Positions 1 through 5,522 are shown, numbered from the stretch's first letter. The stretch is 7,154 bases of DNA from Micromonosporaceae bacterium (GCA_019690055.1 JADGGF010000221.1:1-7154); one strand, 5' to 3'. The notes: generated by a model from the letters alone, not told the origin. Numbers and translations are program-made.

Positions 1-340
1 GCACCGGCCGGGCCGGGGGTCCGCTCGCCGGGGGCGCGGGCCGTGCGGTCGGTGGCGCCGGGGCAGCGGGCGCCGGTGCCGGCGCGGCAGCAGCGGGCGC
101 CTGGCCGGCCGTGGCGCCGGGGAACAGGCCCAAGAACGGGGAGTCCACGTCGGCCGTCCGTGGGGGCGGGCCCGGTGGCGGCGTCGGCCGCAACGGGGTC
201 AGCCCGGCGACCGGCGTCGGCGCGCGGAGCACGGCCGGCGCGGCGGGCTGCGTCGGGGGCTCGTCGTCGTAGTAGTCGGCGAAGTCGTCCTCGAAGGGGA
301 GGGCGGGCGGCCCCACGTTTCCCCGATTCGTCTGCGTCAC
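1..340 (-). CDS. Proline/alanine-rich protein, N-terminal part, in a type IV secretion-like cluster (runs off left edge)
   Basis: An open frame starts with GTG at 340-338 on the minus strand and has no stop before base 1, so 113 residues are visible. It begins MTQTNRGNVGPPALPFEDD. An acidic patch with Asp/Tyr follows (about residues 16-27, FEDDFADYYDDE), then a long Pro/Ala/Thr-rich, apparently disordered stretch to the edge. No domain is recognisable. It starts 22 nt after the stop of the PrgI-like gene on the same strand. A GAGGAG at 358-353 lies 12 nt before the GTG, a slightly long but usable ribosome-site spacing. A second GTG at codon 9 is an alternative start. Its position after pilin-like and PrgI-like genes suggests a secretion or conjugation component with a disordered cytoplasmic N-terminus, but the functional part lies outside the window. 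Confidence 0.6.
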   Translation of the reverse strand, partial: MTQTNRGNVGPPALPFEDDFADYYDDEPPTQPAAPAVLRAPTPVAGLTPLRPTPPPGPPPRTADVDSPFLGLFPGATAGQAPAAAAPAPAPAAPAPPTARPAPPASGPPARPV

Positions 341-362
341 AGCTGCGCGGCGCTCCTCGTCC

Positions 363-728
363 TCACAGGCGCTCCCTGATGACGACCCGACGGGCCACGA
401 GCCGAGGGAGGCGCTCCTCGCGGGCCAGGGCGGCCCGACCCGAACCACGCCAGTCGGTCAGCGCCGTCCGGATGACCTGCCGGGCCGGACGGTCGGGGTC
501 GACGTACCGCCAGATGACGGATGTGGTGACCATGGCCAGGGCGATCTCCCAGGCCGGTATGGGGTCGAACTCGAACGTGATCAGGTAATGGATACCCATG
601 TAGATGGGCACCAGGATCAGGAACATGCCGTACTGGGCGTACGGCAGCTGGATCGGCAGCGTGTACCCCGGCGGCCCGAGATAGACCAGCCTCGCCCGGT
701 AGATGTCGTCGTCGGTCCGCAGCCGCAT
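363..728 (-). CDS. PrgI-like small membrane protein of a type IV secretion / conjugation apparatus
   Basis: The product is 121 residues, with ATG at 728-726 and TGA at 365-363. Two adjacent hydrophobic helices (about residues 34-52 and 59-76) are joined by a short loop containing FEFDPIPAW. The N-terminus is basic and the C-terminal half (77-121) is Arg-rich and probably cytoplasmic. A paired-helix hairpin in a 100-130 residue protein, directly after a VirB2-like pilin gene, is the arrangement seen for PrgI/TcpE-type proteins of Gram-positive conjugation systems, which usually precede the VirB4-like ATPase. The ATG is 13 nt after the pilin stop, so the two are probably co-transcribed. Only weak G-rich sequence precedes it, which suggests translational coupling. 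Membrane topology is clear; the family assignment rests on size, topology and context. Confidence 0.6.
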   Translation of the reverse strand: MRLRTDDDIYRARLVYLGPPGYTLPIQLPYAQYGMFLILVPIYMGIHYLITFEFDPIPAWEIALAMVTTSVIWRYVDPDRPARQVIRTALTDWRGSGRAALAREERLPRLVARRVVIRERL

Positions 729-741
729 CGGGATACCCGGG

Positions 742-1056
742 TCAGTTCGTCCCGAAGATCAGATTGACCAGCCCCTCGCCGAGGAAGAACAGTGCCCCGG
801 CCCCGACGATGAAGGCGAGTCCGACGATCGCGATCGCGGAGCTGGTCAGCACCTTGGACATCTCGCCCTTGCCGGCCCGGCTGATGAAGATGACGCCGAG
901 GATGGCGAGCAGGATCGGCGTGACCTTCGTGGCGATGAAGTTCACGATGCCGGTCGTGTTGATGATCTCGGGCGGCTCCGATGCCGTTGCTTGGGCCACG
1001 ACAGGGGTGGCGTCGGTCGCCAACCCCGCCAGATGTGCAAGCGTCGACACGATCAT
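742..1056 (-). CDS. TrbC/VirB2-like pilin or channel protein, two transmembrane helices
   Basis: The product is 104 residues, with ATG at 1056-1054 and TGA at 744-742. The start is fixed by a strong GGGGAGG ribosome site at 1069-1063, six bases before the ATG. The frame stays open further upstream, but only through the tandem repeats. A short mildly hydrophobic leader (1-22, ending VVAQA) could be a signal peptide. Two long helices follow (about 37-59 and 73-100), separated by a short charged loop SRAGKGEMSK. This matches the TrbC/VirB2 plan: cleaved leader, two helices, small positively charged loop, total near 100 residues. Such proteins are the pilin or membrane-channel subunits of type IV secretion systems. 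It is the first gene of the leftward cluster and is followed by the PrgI-like gene. Confidence 0.65.
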   Translation of the reverse strand: MIVSTLAHLAGLATDATPVVAQATASEPPEIINTTGIVNFIATKVTPILLAILGVIFISRAGKGEMSKVLTSSAIAIVGLAFIVGAGALFFLGEGLVNLIFGTN

Positions 1057-1062
1057 CGGCAA

Positions 1063-1069
1063 CCTCCCC
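1063..1069 (-). promoter_or_regulatory. Ribosome binding site of the pilin-like gene
   Basis: On the minus strand GGGGAGG is separated from the ATG at 1056 by six bases (TTGCCG). This is the best Shine-Dalgarno in the divergent region. It decides the 104-residue start over longer in-frame extensions into the repeats. Confidence 0.75.
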
Positions 1070-1146
1070 GGAGTCTCCGCCTGCCCCTGACCGCACCAAC
1101 GGCCGGGGCGATCCGTCCAGCCTGCCCGACGATGGGTCCAAACGGA

Positions 1147-1175
1147 ACTATCGTCACACGGCGTGAGACAGTCAC
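1147..1175 (-). promoter_or_regulatory. Candidate promoter for the leftward pilin/PrgI cluster
   Basis: On the minus strand GTGACT (1175-1170) is separated by exactly 17 bases from GATAGT (1152-1147). Each matches four of six positions of the vegetative -35 and -10 consensus. Transcription would start near 1140, giving a leader of about 85 bases that contains the pilin ribosome site. This is based on motif and spacing only. Confidence 0.35.
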
Positions 1176-1249
1176 CCCCGCGCGGCGCGCCCGCCCGACG
1201 ACGAAGAATATTGCACTCCGTATGGTCTCGGTGACTAGCCCGACCGGTG

Positions 1250-1277
1250 AACCTGCCTGTCCGCCACGCGACAGGTT
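1250..1277. repeat. Inverted repeat, possible operator or hairpin
   Basis: CCTGTC (1256-1261) and GACAGG (1270-1275) are perfect reverse complements around an 8-base loop. An overlapping outer pair, AACCTG (1250-1255) and CAGGTT (1272-1277), is also perfect. No T-run follows on either strand, so it is not a typical terminator. Its place between divergent genes would fit a regulator site, but no regulator gene is visible. Confidence 0.35.
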
Positions 1278-1311
1278 CCCGCGCGGGGTGCGCGGGCGGC
1301 GACCACAGCAC

Positions 1312-1525
1312 GACCGCGCGTGAGCGCTGACGACGGGGTGACCGCGCGTGAGCGTGATCGGGAGTTTGACCGCGCGTGAGCGCGATCGGGAGTTTGACTG
1401 CGCGTGAGCGCGATCGGGAGTTTGACTGCGCGTGAGCGCGATCGTGAGTTGACTGCGCGTGAGCGCGATCGTGAGTTGAGTGCGCGTGCCCGTGGGTTGC
1501 CTGCGCGTCGGCGCGCACAGTGGGT
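1312..1525 (+). repeat. Tandem repeat array, about eight 27-28 bp units
   Basis: Units start at 1312, 1340, 1368, 1396, 1424, 1451, 1478 and 1499. The core reads GACYGCGCGTGAGCG, followed by a CGATCG palindrome and a GKGAGTT end. Units 2-4 are 28 bp and nearly identical, units 5-6 are 27 bp and identical to each other, and units 1, 7 and 8 are diverged. Unit 7 is shortened to 21 bp. The units abut without spacers, so this is not CRISPR. Each inner junction creates a TTGACC or TTGACT hexamer like a -35 box. The last unit ends where the folP -10-like box begins. The alternating unit lengths break any single reading frame, which argues against coding. Confidence 0.9.
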
Positions 1526-1530
1526 AACGT
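1525..1530 (+). promoter_or_regulatory. -10-like box of folP, suggesting a leaderless transcript
   Basis: TAACGT fits the actinobacterial TAnnnT -10 form and lies seven bases before the ATG at 1538. Transcription would start at or beside the start codon. No Shine-Dalgarno precedes that ATG. The nearest -35-like hexamer, TTGCCT at 1497-1502, is 22 bases away, longer than ideal, so the -35 element is uncertain. Confidence 0.4.
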
Positions 1531-1537
1531 CCTGTCC

Positions 1538-2365
1538 ATGACCCCACTGCCGCCCGGACCGGTGGTCATGGGCGTGCTGAACGTGACGCCGGACAGCTTC
1601 TCCGACGGGGGCCGATTCGCCGCGATCGACGACGCCGTGGCTCACGCGGTCCGGCTGCGGGACGACGGCGCCCACCTCGTCGACGTCGGCGGAGAGTCCA
1701 CCCGACCCGGGGCCGAGCGCGTCGACGCGGAGACGGAGATCGCCCGGGTGGTGCCGGTGCTCCGCGAGCTCACCGCGGCGGGCGTCCCGACCAGCATCGA
1801 CACCACGCGGGCCGAGGTGGCCCGTGCGGCGCTGGCGGCCGGGGCGAGCGTGATCAACGACGTGTCAGGCGGGCTCGCCGACCCGGAGATGGCCTCGGTC
1901 GTCGCCGAGGCCGGCGTGCCGTGGGTGATCATGCACTGGCGCGGCCACTCACGCCGGATGCAGGAGCTCGCCCAGTACGACGACGTGGTGGCGGAGGTGC
2001 GGGACGAGCTGTGCCAGCGGGTGGACGCGGCGTTGCGGGCCGGGGTGTCCGCCGATCGGATCATCCTCGACCCGGGCCTGGGCTTCGCCAAGCTGCCGGC
2101 GCACAACTGGCGCCTGAGCGCGCACCTGCCCGAGCTGGTGGCGCTCGGCTTCCCGGTGCTGATCGGAGCCAGCCGCAAGTCGTACCTCGGCGCCCTGCTC
2201 GCCGGGCCGGACGGCACGCCGCGCCCTGTCGGGGAGCGCGAGGCGGCCACGGTCGCCACGAGCCTGCTCGCCGTCCAAGCCGGCGCCTGGGGGGTGCGGG
2301 TGCACGACGTGCGGGCCACCGTGGACGCGCTCAAGGTTCTCGCCGCGACCGAGGCGGCTCGGTGA
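1538..2365 (+). CDS. folP: Dihydropteroate synthase
   Basis: The product is 275 residues. It joins 6-hydroxymethyl-dihydropterin pyrophosphate with p-aminobenzoate to give dihydropteroate in the cytoplasm, and the family is the sulfonamide target. The TIM-barrel signatures are all present: MGVLNVTPDSFSDGG at 11-25 (metal-binding Asn15), GGESTRPG at 51-58, SIDTTR at 86-91 (Asp88), NDVSGG at 107-112, LDPGLGFAK at 177-185 (Asp178), GASRK at 210-214 (Lys214) and RVHDV at 254-258. Close resemblance to mycobacterial FolP1 through MHWR and VRVHDVRA favours a functional enzyme over the FolP2-type paralog. I chose the ATG at 1538 because a -10-like box sits seven bases upstream. A GTG at 1520 would add six residues but lies in the last repeat unit with no ribosome site. 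It is the first gene of the folP-folB-folK run; folB begins 63 bases later. Confidence 0.96.
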   Translation: MTPLPPGPVVMGVLNVTPDSFSDGGRFAAIDDAVAHAVRLRDDGAHLVDVGGESTRPGAERVDAETEIARVVPVLRELTAAGVPTSIDTTRAEVARAALAAGASVINDVSGGLADPEMASVVAEAGVPWVIMHWRGHSRRMQELAQYDDVVAEVRDELCQRVDAALRAGVSADRIILDPGLGFAKLPAHNWRLSAHLPELVALGFPVLIGASRKSYLGALLAGPDGTPRPVGEREAATVATSLLAVQAGAWGVRVHDVRATVDALKVLAATEAAR

Positions 2366-2428
2366 GGGCGGCGGCTCGGTGCCGGTGGACAGGGCGGTGT
2401 AAGTGGACGACGCGGTGAGGGTGGCGCA

Positions 2429-2872
2429 GTGGTGAGACCGGACGGCGGCGACCGCATCGCACTGCGTGGGCTGCGGGCGTACGGTCACCACGGCGTCTAC
2501 GACGCCGAGCGGGAGCGCGGGCAGGAGTTCGTCGTCGATGTGGTGCTCGACCTCGACCTCGCGCCGGCCGCCGCCTCCGACGACGTGGCCGACACCGTTC
2601 ACTACGGCGAGCTGGCCGACCGCCTCGTGGCGATCGTGGCCGGCGAGCCGGTGCGGCTCATCGAGACCCTCGCCCAGCGCCTCGCCGACGCCTGTCTGGC
2701 CGACCCGCGGGTGCGCGCGGTCGAGGTGACCGTGCACAAGCCGGCGGCCCCGATCCCCCATGCCTTCGCCGACGTGTCGGTCACCCTGCGTCGCTCGGCC
2801 CCGGCGTCCGGCCGCCCGGACCCGACTGCCCGGTCGTCCACCGGGTTTCCAAACCAGGAGGACGGTCGATGA
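2429..2872 (+). CDS. folB: Dihydroneopterin aldolase
   Basis: The product is 147 residues. It cleaves 7,8-dihydroneopterin to 6-hydroxymethyl-dihydropterin and glycolaldehyde, the step before FolK. Conserved features are LRGLRAYGHHGVYDAERERG (13-31 region; Glu27), VHYGELAD (Tyr59), the pterin-anchoring LIETLAQRLA (Glu79) and VTVHKPAAPIPHAFADVSV, with the catalytic Lys104. The domain ends near residue 122. The last 25 residues are a Pro/Ser/Arg-rich tail beyond the usual length of about 120, and they overlap the downstream ribosome site. The start is GTG at 2429, supported by the G-rich GGTGAGG (2414-2420) eight bases upstream. A second GTG follows immediately and is an equally possible start. 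The TGA at 2870-2872 overlaps the ATG of a 6-codon ORF leading to folK. Confidence 0.94.
   Translation: MVRPDGGDRIALRGLRAYGHHGVYDAERERGQEFVVDVVLDLDLAPAAASDDVADTVHYGELADRLVAIVAGEPVRLIETLAQRLADACLADPRVRAVEVTVHKPAAPIPHAFADVSVTLRRSAPASGRPDPTARSSTGFPNQEDGR
2856..2861 (+). promoter_or_regulatory. Strong Shine-Dalgarno AGGAGG between folB and folK
   Basis: AGGAGG inside the folB tail is seven bases before the ATG at 2869, an ideal spacing, but 24 bases before the folK ATG at 2886, too far for direct use. It therefore points to initiation at the mini-ORF rather than at folK itself. Confidence 0.7.
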
Positions 2873-2889
2873 CCGGGGGCGAGCGATGA
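2869..2889 (+). CDS. Six-codon relay ORF (MTGGER) coupling folB to folK
   Basis: ATG at 2869-2871 overlaps the folB stop TGA (2870-2872) as ATGA. After codons for MTGGER, a TGA at 2887-2889 overlaps the folK ATG (2886-2888), again as ATGA. The best ribosome site of the junction, AGGAGG at 2856-2861, is spaced for this ATG. The peptide is unlikely to have its own function. The arrangement would let ribosomes reinitiate from folB to the mini-ORF and then at folK, coupling output of the two enzymes. What I see is the overlap geometry and ribosome site; translation is inferred. Confidence 0.45.
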   Translation: MTGGER

Positions 2890-3470
2890 CGGTGGCCGTG
2901 CTGTCGCTCGGGAGCAACCTGGGCGACCGTCTGGCGCACCTGCGGGCGGCGGTGGACGGCCTCGGGGACGCCGTCGTCGCGGTGTCCAACGTGTACGAGA
3001 CCCCGCCGTGGGGCGACGCCGACCAGCCCTGGTACCTCAACGCAGTCGTGCTCGCGCGCGCCGATGTCCCGCCCCGCGCGTGGCTGGACCGGGCGATGGC
3101 CCTGGAGCGGGCCGCCGGCCGGACGCGGACACCCGGCCGTCGGTTCGGCCCGCGCACGCTCGACGTGGATGTCATCGTCGTGTGGCGCGACGACGGGCGC
3201 CCCGTGGTGTCCGACGATCCCGAGTGGACGGTGCCGCACCCGCGGGCGCACCTGCGGGCCTTCGTCCTGCGGCCCTGGCTGGACGTGGATCCGGACGCGG
3301 AGCTGCCCGGGCACGGCCGGGTCGCCGACCTGCTCGGCCGGCAGCCCGTGGCCACCGACCTGGCCGAGATCCGGAGCACCCCGGACGTCCTCCGGCCGCC
3401 GGCGGCCCAGCCCGGCCCGGACCGGGGCGGGCCCGGTCGGGCCGGCTCCGGGTCGACCCCGGTGCGGTAG
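2886..3470 (+). CDS. folK: 2-amino-4-hydroxy-6-hydroxymethyl-dihydropteridine pyrophosphokinase
   Basis: The product is 194 residues. It transfers pyrophosphate from ATP to 6-hydroxymethyl-dihydropterin, making the FolP substrate. The family signatures are in order: LSLGSNLGDR at 6-15, YETPPWGDADQPWYLNAVV around 37-55, FGPRTLDVDVI at 87-97 (magnesium-binding Asp93 and Asp95) and VPHPRAHLRAFVLRPW at 116-131. The catalytic domain ends by about residue 160. A Pro/Gly/Arg-rich tail of about 30 residues follows and looks disordered. The start is ATG 2886, which gives the canonical short N-terminus. The same frame is open upstream, but only as an overlap with folB. A purine-rich GGGGGCGAG lies just before it, and its ATG overlaps the relay ORF stop, so translation probably depends on ribosomes arriving from folB. 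Confidence 0.95.
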   Translation: MTVAVLSLGSNLGDRLAHLRAAVDGLGDAVVAVSNVYETPPWGDADQPWYLNAVVLARADVPPRAWLDRAMALERAAGRTRTPGRRFGPRTLDVDVIVVWRDDGRPVVSDDPEWTVPHPRAHLRAFVLRPWLDVDPDAELPGHGRVADLLGRQPVATDLAEIRSTPDVLRPPAAQPGPDRGGPGRAGSGSTPVR

Positions 3471-3473
3471 CCT
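3468..3473 (+). promoter_or_regulatory. -10-like box before the DUF3180 gene
   Basis: TAGCCT (TAnnnT form) starts in the folK stop codon and lies eight bases before the ATG at 3482. With no Shine-Dalgarno visible, a leaderless transcript is plausible in addition to read-through from folK. No convincing -35 hexamer is visible at 17-18 bases upstream. Confidence 0.35.
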
Positions 3474-3481
3474 GACGATCA

Positions 3482-4006
3482 ATGAGCGCTTCCGGTTCGG
3501 GCACGCGGCCGGGTGGTACGCCCCGGCGGGGCCTGGAGCCGACCCGGCCTGTCAACCTGGTCGTGGCCGCGGTCGCCAGCGCGGTCGTGGGCTTCCTGTT
3601 AATCCGGCGCTACTTCGGCGACATTCCCGACTTCACCTTGTTCGGCGGGTTGACCATGGCCGGGCTGGCCGCGGTCGAGGCGATCGCCGCGCACAACACG
3701 CGGGCCCGGATCGAGCGCCGTCCCCGGGCCGGCGTGCTCAACCCCCTGCTCGTGGCTCGGCTCGCCGTCCTGGCCAAGGCGTCGTCGCTGGCCGGAGCGA
3801 TCTTCGCCGGCGGGTACGGCGGTGTCGCCGCCTGGGCGCTGGCCGAGCGGGACCGGCTCGACGTGGCCGACCGTAACCTCGCCCCGGCGGTTGTCGGCCT
3901 GGTCGGCGCGCTGGCTCTGGTCGCGGCCGCCCTGGTGCTCGAGCGGGCCTGCCGCGTGCCGAAGCAGCCCGACGAGGACGACGAGGACACCTCGCCGCGC
4001 TCGTAG
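3482..4006 (+). CDS. DUF3180 family membrane protein
   Basis: The product is 174 residues of unknown biochemical function. A disordered N-terminus of about 20 residues precedes LEPTRP. Four hydrophobic segments follow (about 24-42, 52-70, 94-119, 134-153). The family hallmarks are LLIRRYFGDIPD at 39-50, the stretch from EAIAAHNTRARIERRP to NPLLVARLAVLAKASSLAGA (66-106), and the terminal LERACRVPK at 153-161. An acidic tail (163-169) closes it. DUF3180 genes commonly sit just after folK in actinobacteria, as here with an 11-base gap, but the link to folate synthesis has not been explained as far as I know. The ATG at 3482 lacks a ribosome site and is preceded by a TAnnnT box. Membrane location is clear; function is unknown. 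Confidence 0.88.
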   Translation: MSASGSGTRPGGTPRRGLEPTRPVNLVVAAVASAVVGFLLIRRYFGDIPDFTLFGGLTMAGLAAVEAIAAHNTRARIERRPRAGVLNPLLVARLAVLAKASSLAGAIFAGGYGGVAAWALAERDRLDVADRNLAPAVVGLVGALALVAAALVLERACRVPKQPDEDDEDTSPRS

Positions 4007-4194
4007 CACGCCGCGGTCGACCCCTGCGCGGCCGGGCGGGCGGTGGTGGTGCCATCTCCGGCAAGCCGGCCGTTCGCCCCTGGGCTGAAGTGGGGCCAGC
4101 GGTCCCGGCCTGAAGCTGCGCCATCGGCGCGTGGCGGCCATACTTTGCTGGCCGGACCTTCACACACGTCTTTTCATCCCGTTGGGGGCAGCCG
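4007..4194 (+). other. Intergenic region upstream of the permease-like gene
   Basis: These 188 bases contain no gene. A small perfect hairpin, GCGCC/GGCGC with a 3-base loop, lies at 4118-4130 just before the -10-like box. Its short stem and missing T-run make it unconvincing as a terminator for the DUF3180 gene. The region ends in the ribosome site of the next gene. Confidence 0.5.
4141..4146 (+). promoter_or_regulatory. Candidate -10 box for the permease-like gene
   Basis: TACTTT fits TAnnnT and stands out in GC-rich surroundings. A start near 4153 would give a leader of about 40 bases, including the GGGGG ribosome-site core at 4184-4188 before ATG 4195. No good -35 match is seen at the usual distance. 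Confidence 0.35.
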
Positions 4195-5469
4195 ATGGCG
4201 TTCGACGACGGTACGCAGACCGGGGTCACCCGGCCGTTGGGTGTCTCCACCGGAGAGTTCCAGGCGGTGCGACCCACCTTCGAGGCGGTACCCGCCCTGG
4301 TCGCCGGCTCGGGGAGCGACGCCGGGCAGACGACCGGTGGCGCCGCGGCCACCGCGCCCGTGCCCAACCTGCACTACGTCTTCGACGACCCCAATGACGG
4401 TGAGCCCGGCCGGGACCGGGTGCTCGTACACGGCGTCTGGGAGCTGGTGCTCGCGCTGGCGATCGCCGGCGTCGGCATCGCGCTCACCCAGGCGCGGCCC
4501 GGCGCGCTCGCCGGTGACCAGTTGCGCGACCTACTGCTGGCCGCCACCGTCATCGGCCTGCTCGGCATCGCGAGCGCCGTCAGCCTGCGGGCCGCCGTGC
4601 CGAACCTCGCGGTCGGTGGCGCGGCGGTGTTCGCTGCCCTATGGGTGGCCGAGAACGCGGACGGCCAGTGGCTCGGTCCGGCCGCGGTGGCCGTGGGGAT
4701 CTGCGCCGCGATCGGTCTGGCCCAGGGTCTCGTGGTTGCGGGGCTGCACGTGCCGGCCTGGGCGGTGAGCCTGGCCGTCCTGCTGTGCTTCGGCGCCTGG
4801 GCGGCGGCCCAGTCCCCCGGTGCGGTCGACATCGACTACACGGCGCGGCCTGATGCCTACCTCTGGTTCGCGGTGGTCAGCGCGGTGAGCGTCATCGGGT
4901 CCCTGTTCGGCCTCTCGCCGTCGCTCCGGCGCGGCTTCGCCCGGTTCCGGCCAGTGGCCGACCCGGCCCGCCGGCGGAGCGTCGCGGCGGCCGTGATCGC
5001 CGTGGTGGCGACGGTCGTGTCCATGGTGATCGCCGCCGTCGGTGGCGTACTGATCGTGCTGATTGATGGTGCACCCGACGCGGCGGGTGCCGCCGTCGAG
5101 TTGACCGCGCTCGGCCTCGGCGCCGCGCTGCTCGGCGGGACCAGCGCCTTCGGCCGCCGCGGCGGCATCTTCGGGACGATCTTCGCCGCCTGCCTGTTGG
5201 CGCTGGTCGTGGCCTGGCTGGTTGAGGTGCATCCGCAGGTGACGACCACGGCGTGGGTGTCGGCCGGGGCGATCGGCGTGGGTCTGGCCGTGACCCGGCT
5301 CGTGGAGCGGTTCGGCCGGCCGGTGCTGCTGCCGCCGGTCGAAGAGGAGGAGTCGTGGATGCCGCGGGTGCACTCCCTGGCGCCGACGAGCAAGCCGTGG
5401 CAGCCCGCCCCGACCCCGACCGGTGGGTTGTGGTCGAGCGACGAAGGATGGGGTGCTCCGCCTCAATAG
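4195..5469 (+). CDS. Orphan RbsC-like ABC permease-type membrane protein
   Basis: The product is 424 residues. About 75 soluble, Gly/Ala/Thr-rich residues are followed by roughly nine to ten hydrophobic helices between 82 and 370, then a cytoplasmic tail (371-424) with an acidic PPVEEEESW and four of its tryptophans. Two regions resemble the ribose-type (BPD_transp_2) sugar permeases. SLRAAVPNLAVGGAAVFAAL (130-149) runs on to GLAQGLVVAGLHVPAWAVSL (174-193), echoing the ribose-permease DLSVG and GLINGLLVAKLRVPAFIVTL motifs. ELTALGLGAALLGGTSAFGR (302-321), followed by RGGIFGT, echoes the A-V-V-I-GGTS-G-RGS-GT signature. The Asp-Leu-Ser core of the first motif is lost, and no ATPase or binding-protein gene is adjacent. 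It may be a diverged permease with another role or one that uses distant partners. ATG 4195 has a GGGGG ribosome site six bases upstream. Membrane location is very likely; transport activity is inference. Confidence 0.72.
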   Translation: MAFDDGTQTGVTRPLGVSTGEFQAVRPTFEAVPALVAGSGSDAGQTTGGAAATAPVPNLHYVFDDPNDGEPGRDRVLVHGVWELVLALAIAGVGIALTQARPGALAGDQLRDLLLAATVIGLLGIASAVSLRAAVPNLAVGGAAVFAALWVAENADGQWLGPAAVAVGICAAIGLAQGLVVAGLHVPAWAVSLAVLLCFGAWAAAQSPGAVDIDYTARPDAYLWFAVVSAVSVIGSLFGLSPSLRRGFARFRPVADPARRRSVAAAVIAVVATVVSMVIAAVGGVLIVLIDGAPDAAGAAVELTALGLGAALLGGTSAFGRRGGIFGTIFAACLLALVVAWLVEVHPQVTTTAWVSAGAIGVGLAVTRLVERFGRPVLLPPVEEEESWMPRVHSLAPTSKPWQPAPTPTGGLWSSDEGWGAPPQ

Positions 5470-5510
5470 GGACGGTCGGGCCGAACTTTCCCGCGCTGCG
5501 GCCGGCCCGG

Positions 5511-5516
5511 TAGTCT
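5511..5516 (+). promoter_or_regulatory. -10-like box of the repeat-tail gene, leaderless type
   Basis: TAGTCT (TAnnnT) is six bases before the ATG at 5523, and no Shine-Dalgarno precedes that ATG. It closely parallels the TAGCCT before the DUF3180 gene. No clear -35 hexamer is visible 17-18 bases upstream. Confidence 0.45.
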
Positions 5517-5522
5517 GCCAGC

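Larger units (their letters stand above)
1057..1537. other. Divergent non-coding control region between the T4SS-like cluster and folP
   Basis: About 480 bases separate the leftward pilin gene from the rightward folP gene. Reading from the pilin side, the region holds the pilin ribosome site and candidate promoter, a stretch of unremarkable sequence, an inverted repeat near 1250-1277, and the 27-28 bp tandem array from 1312 to 1525. The folP -10-like box follows. Several frames are open through it on both strands. They are short, low-complexity and lack start signals, so I see no gene here. Confidence 0.7.

Noticed and set aside
43..588. Plus-strand 181-codon frame at the left edge
   Set aside because: It is antisense to the PrgI-like gene and the proline-rich gene. 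The product is an Arg/Ala-rich string typical of a shadow frame.
703..1323. Plus-strand frames opposite the pilin gene
   Set aside because: No ribosome site and no recognisable domain; the minus strand has a proper start and a two-helix pilin-like product.
1312..1525. CRISPR array
   Set aside because: The 27-28 bp units abut directly with no spacers, and no cas genes are present.
1520..1537. GTG at 1520 as the folP start
   Set aside because: It lies within the last repeat unit, lacks a ribosome site, and would place the TAACGT box inside the coding sequence. The ATG at 1538 is better supported.
1057..1569. N-terminal extension of the pilin gene, or separate minus-strand genes, through the tandem repeats
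   Set aside because: The unit length changes from 28 to 27 and 21 bases, so reading frames shift between units. The strong ribosome site at 1069-1063 fixes the short pilin start.
1949..3482. Long minus-strand frames across folP, folB and folK
   Set aside because: They overlap three genes with complete catalytic motifs; Arg/Ala/Pro/Gly-rich composition marks them as shadows.
4118..4130. Terminator after the DUF3180 gene
   Set aside because: The stem is only five base pairs with a three-base loop, has no T-run, and lies 110 bases past the stop.
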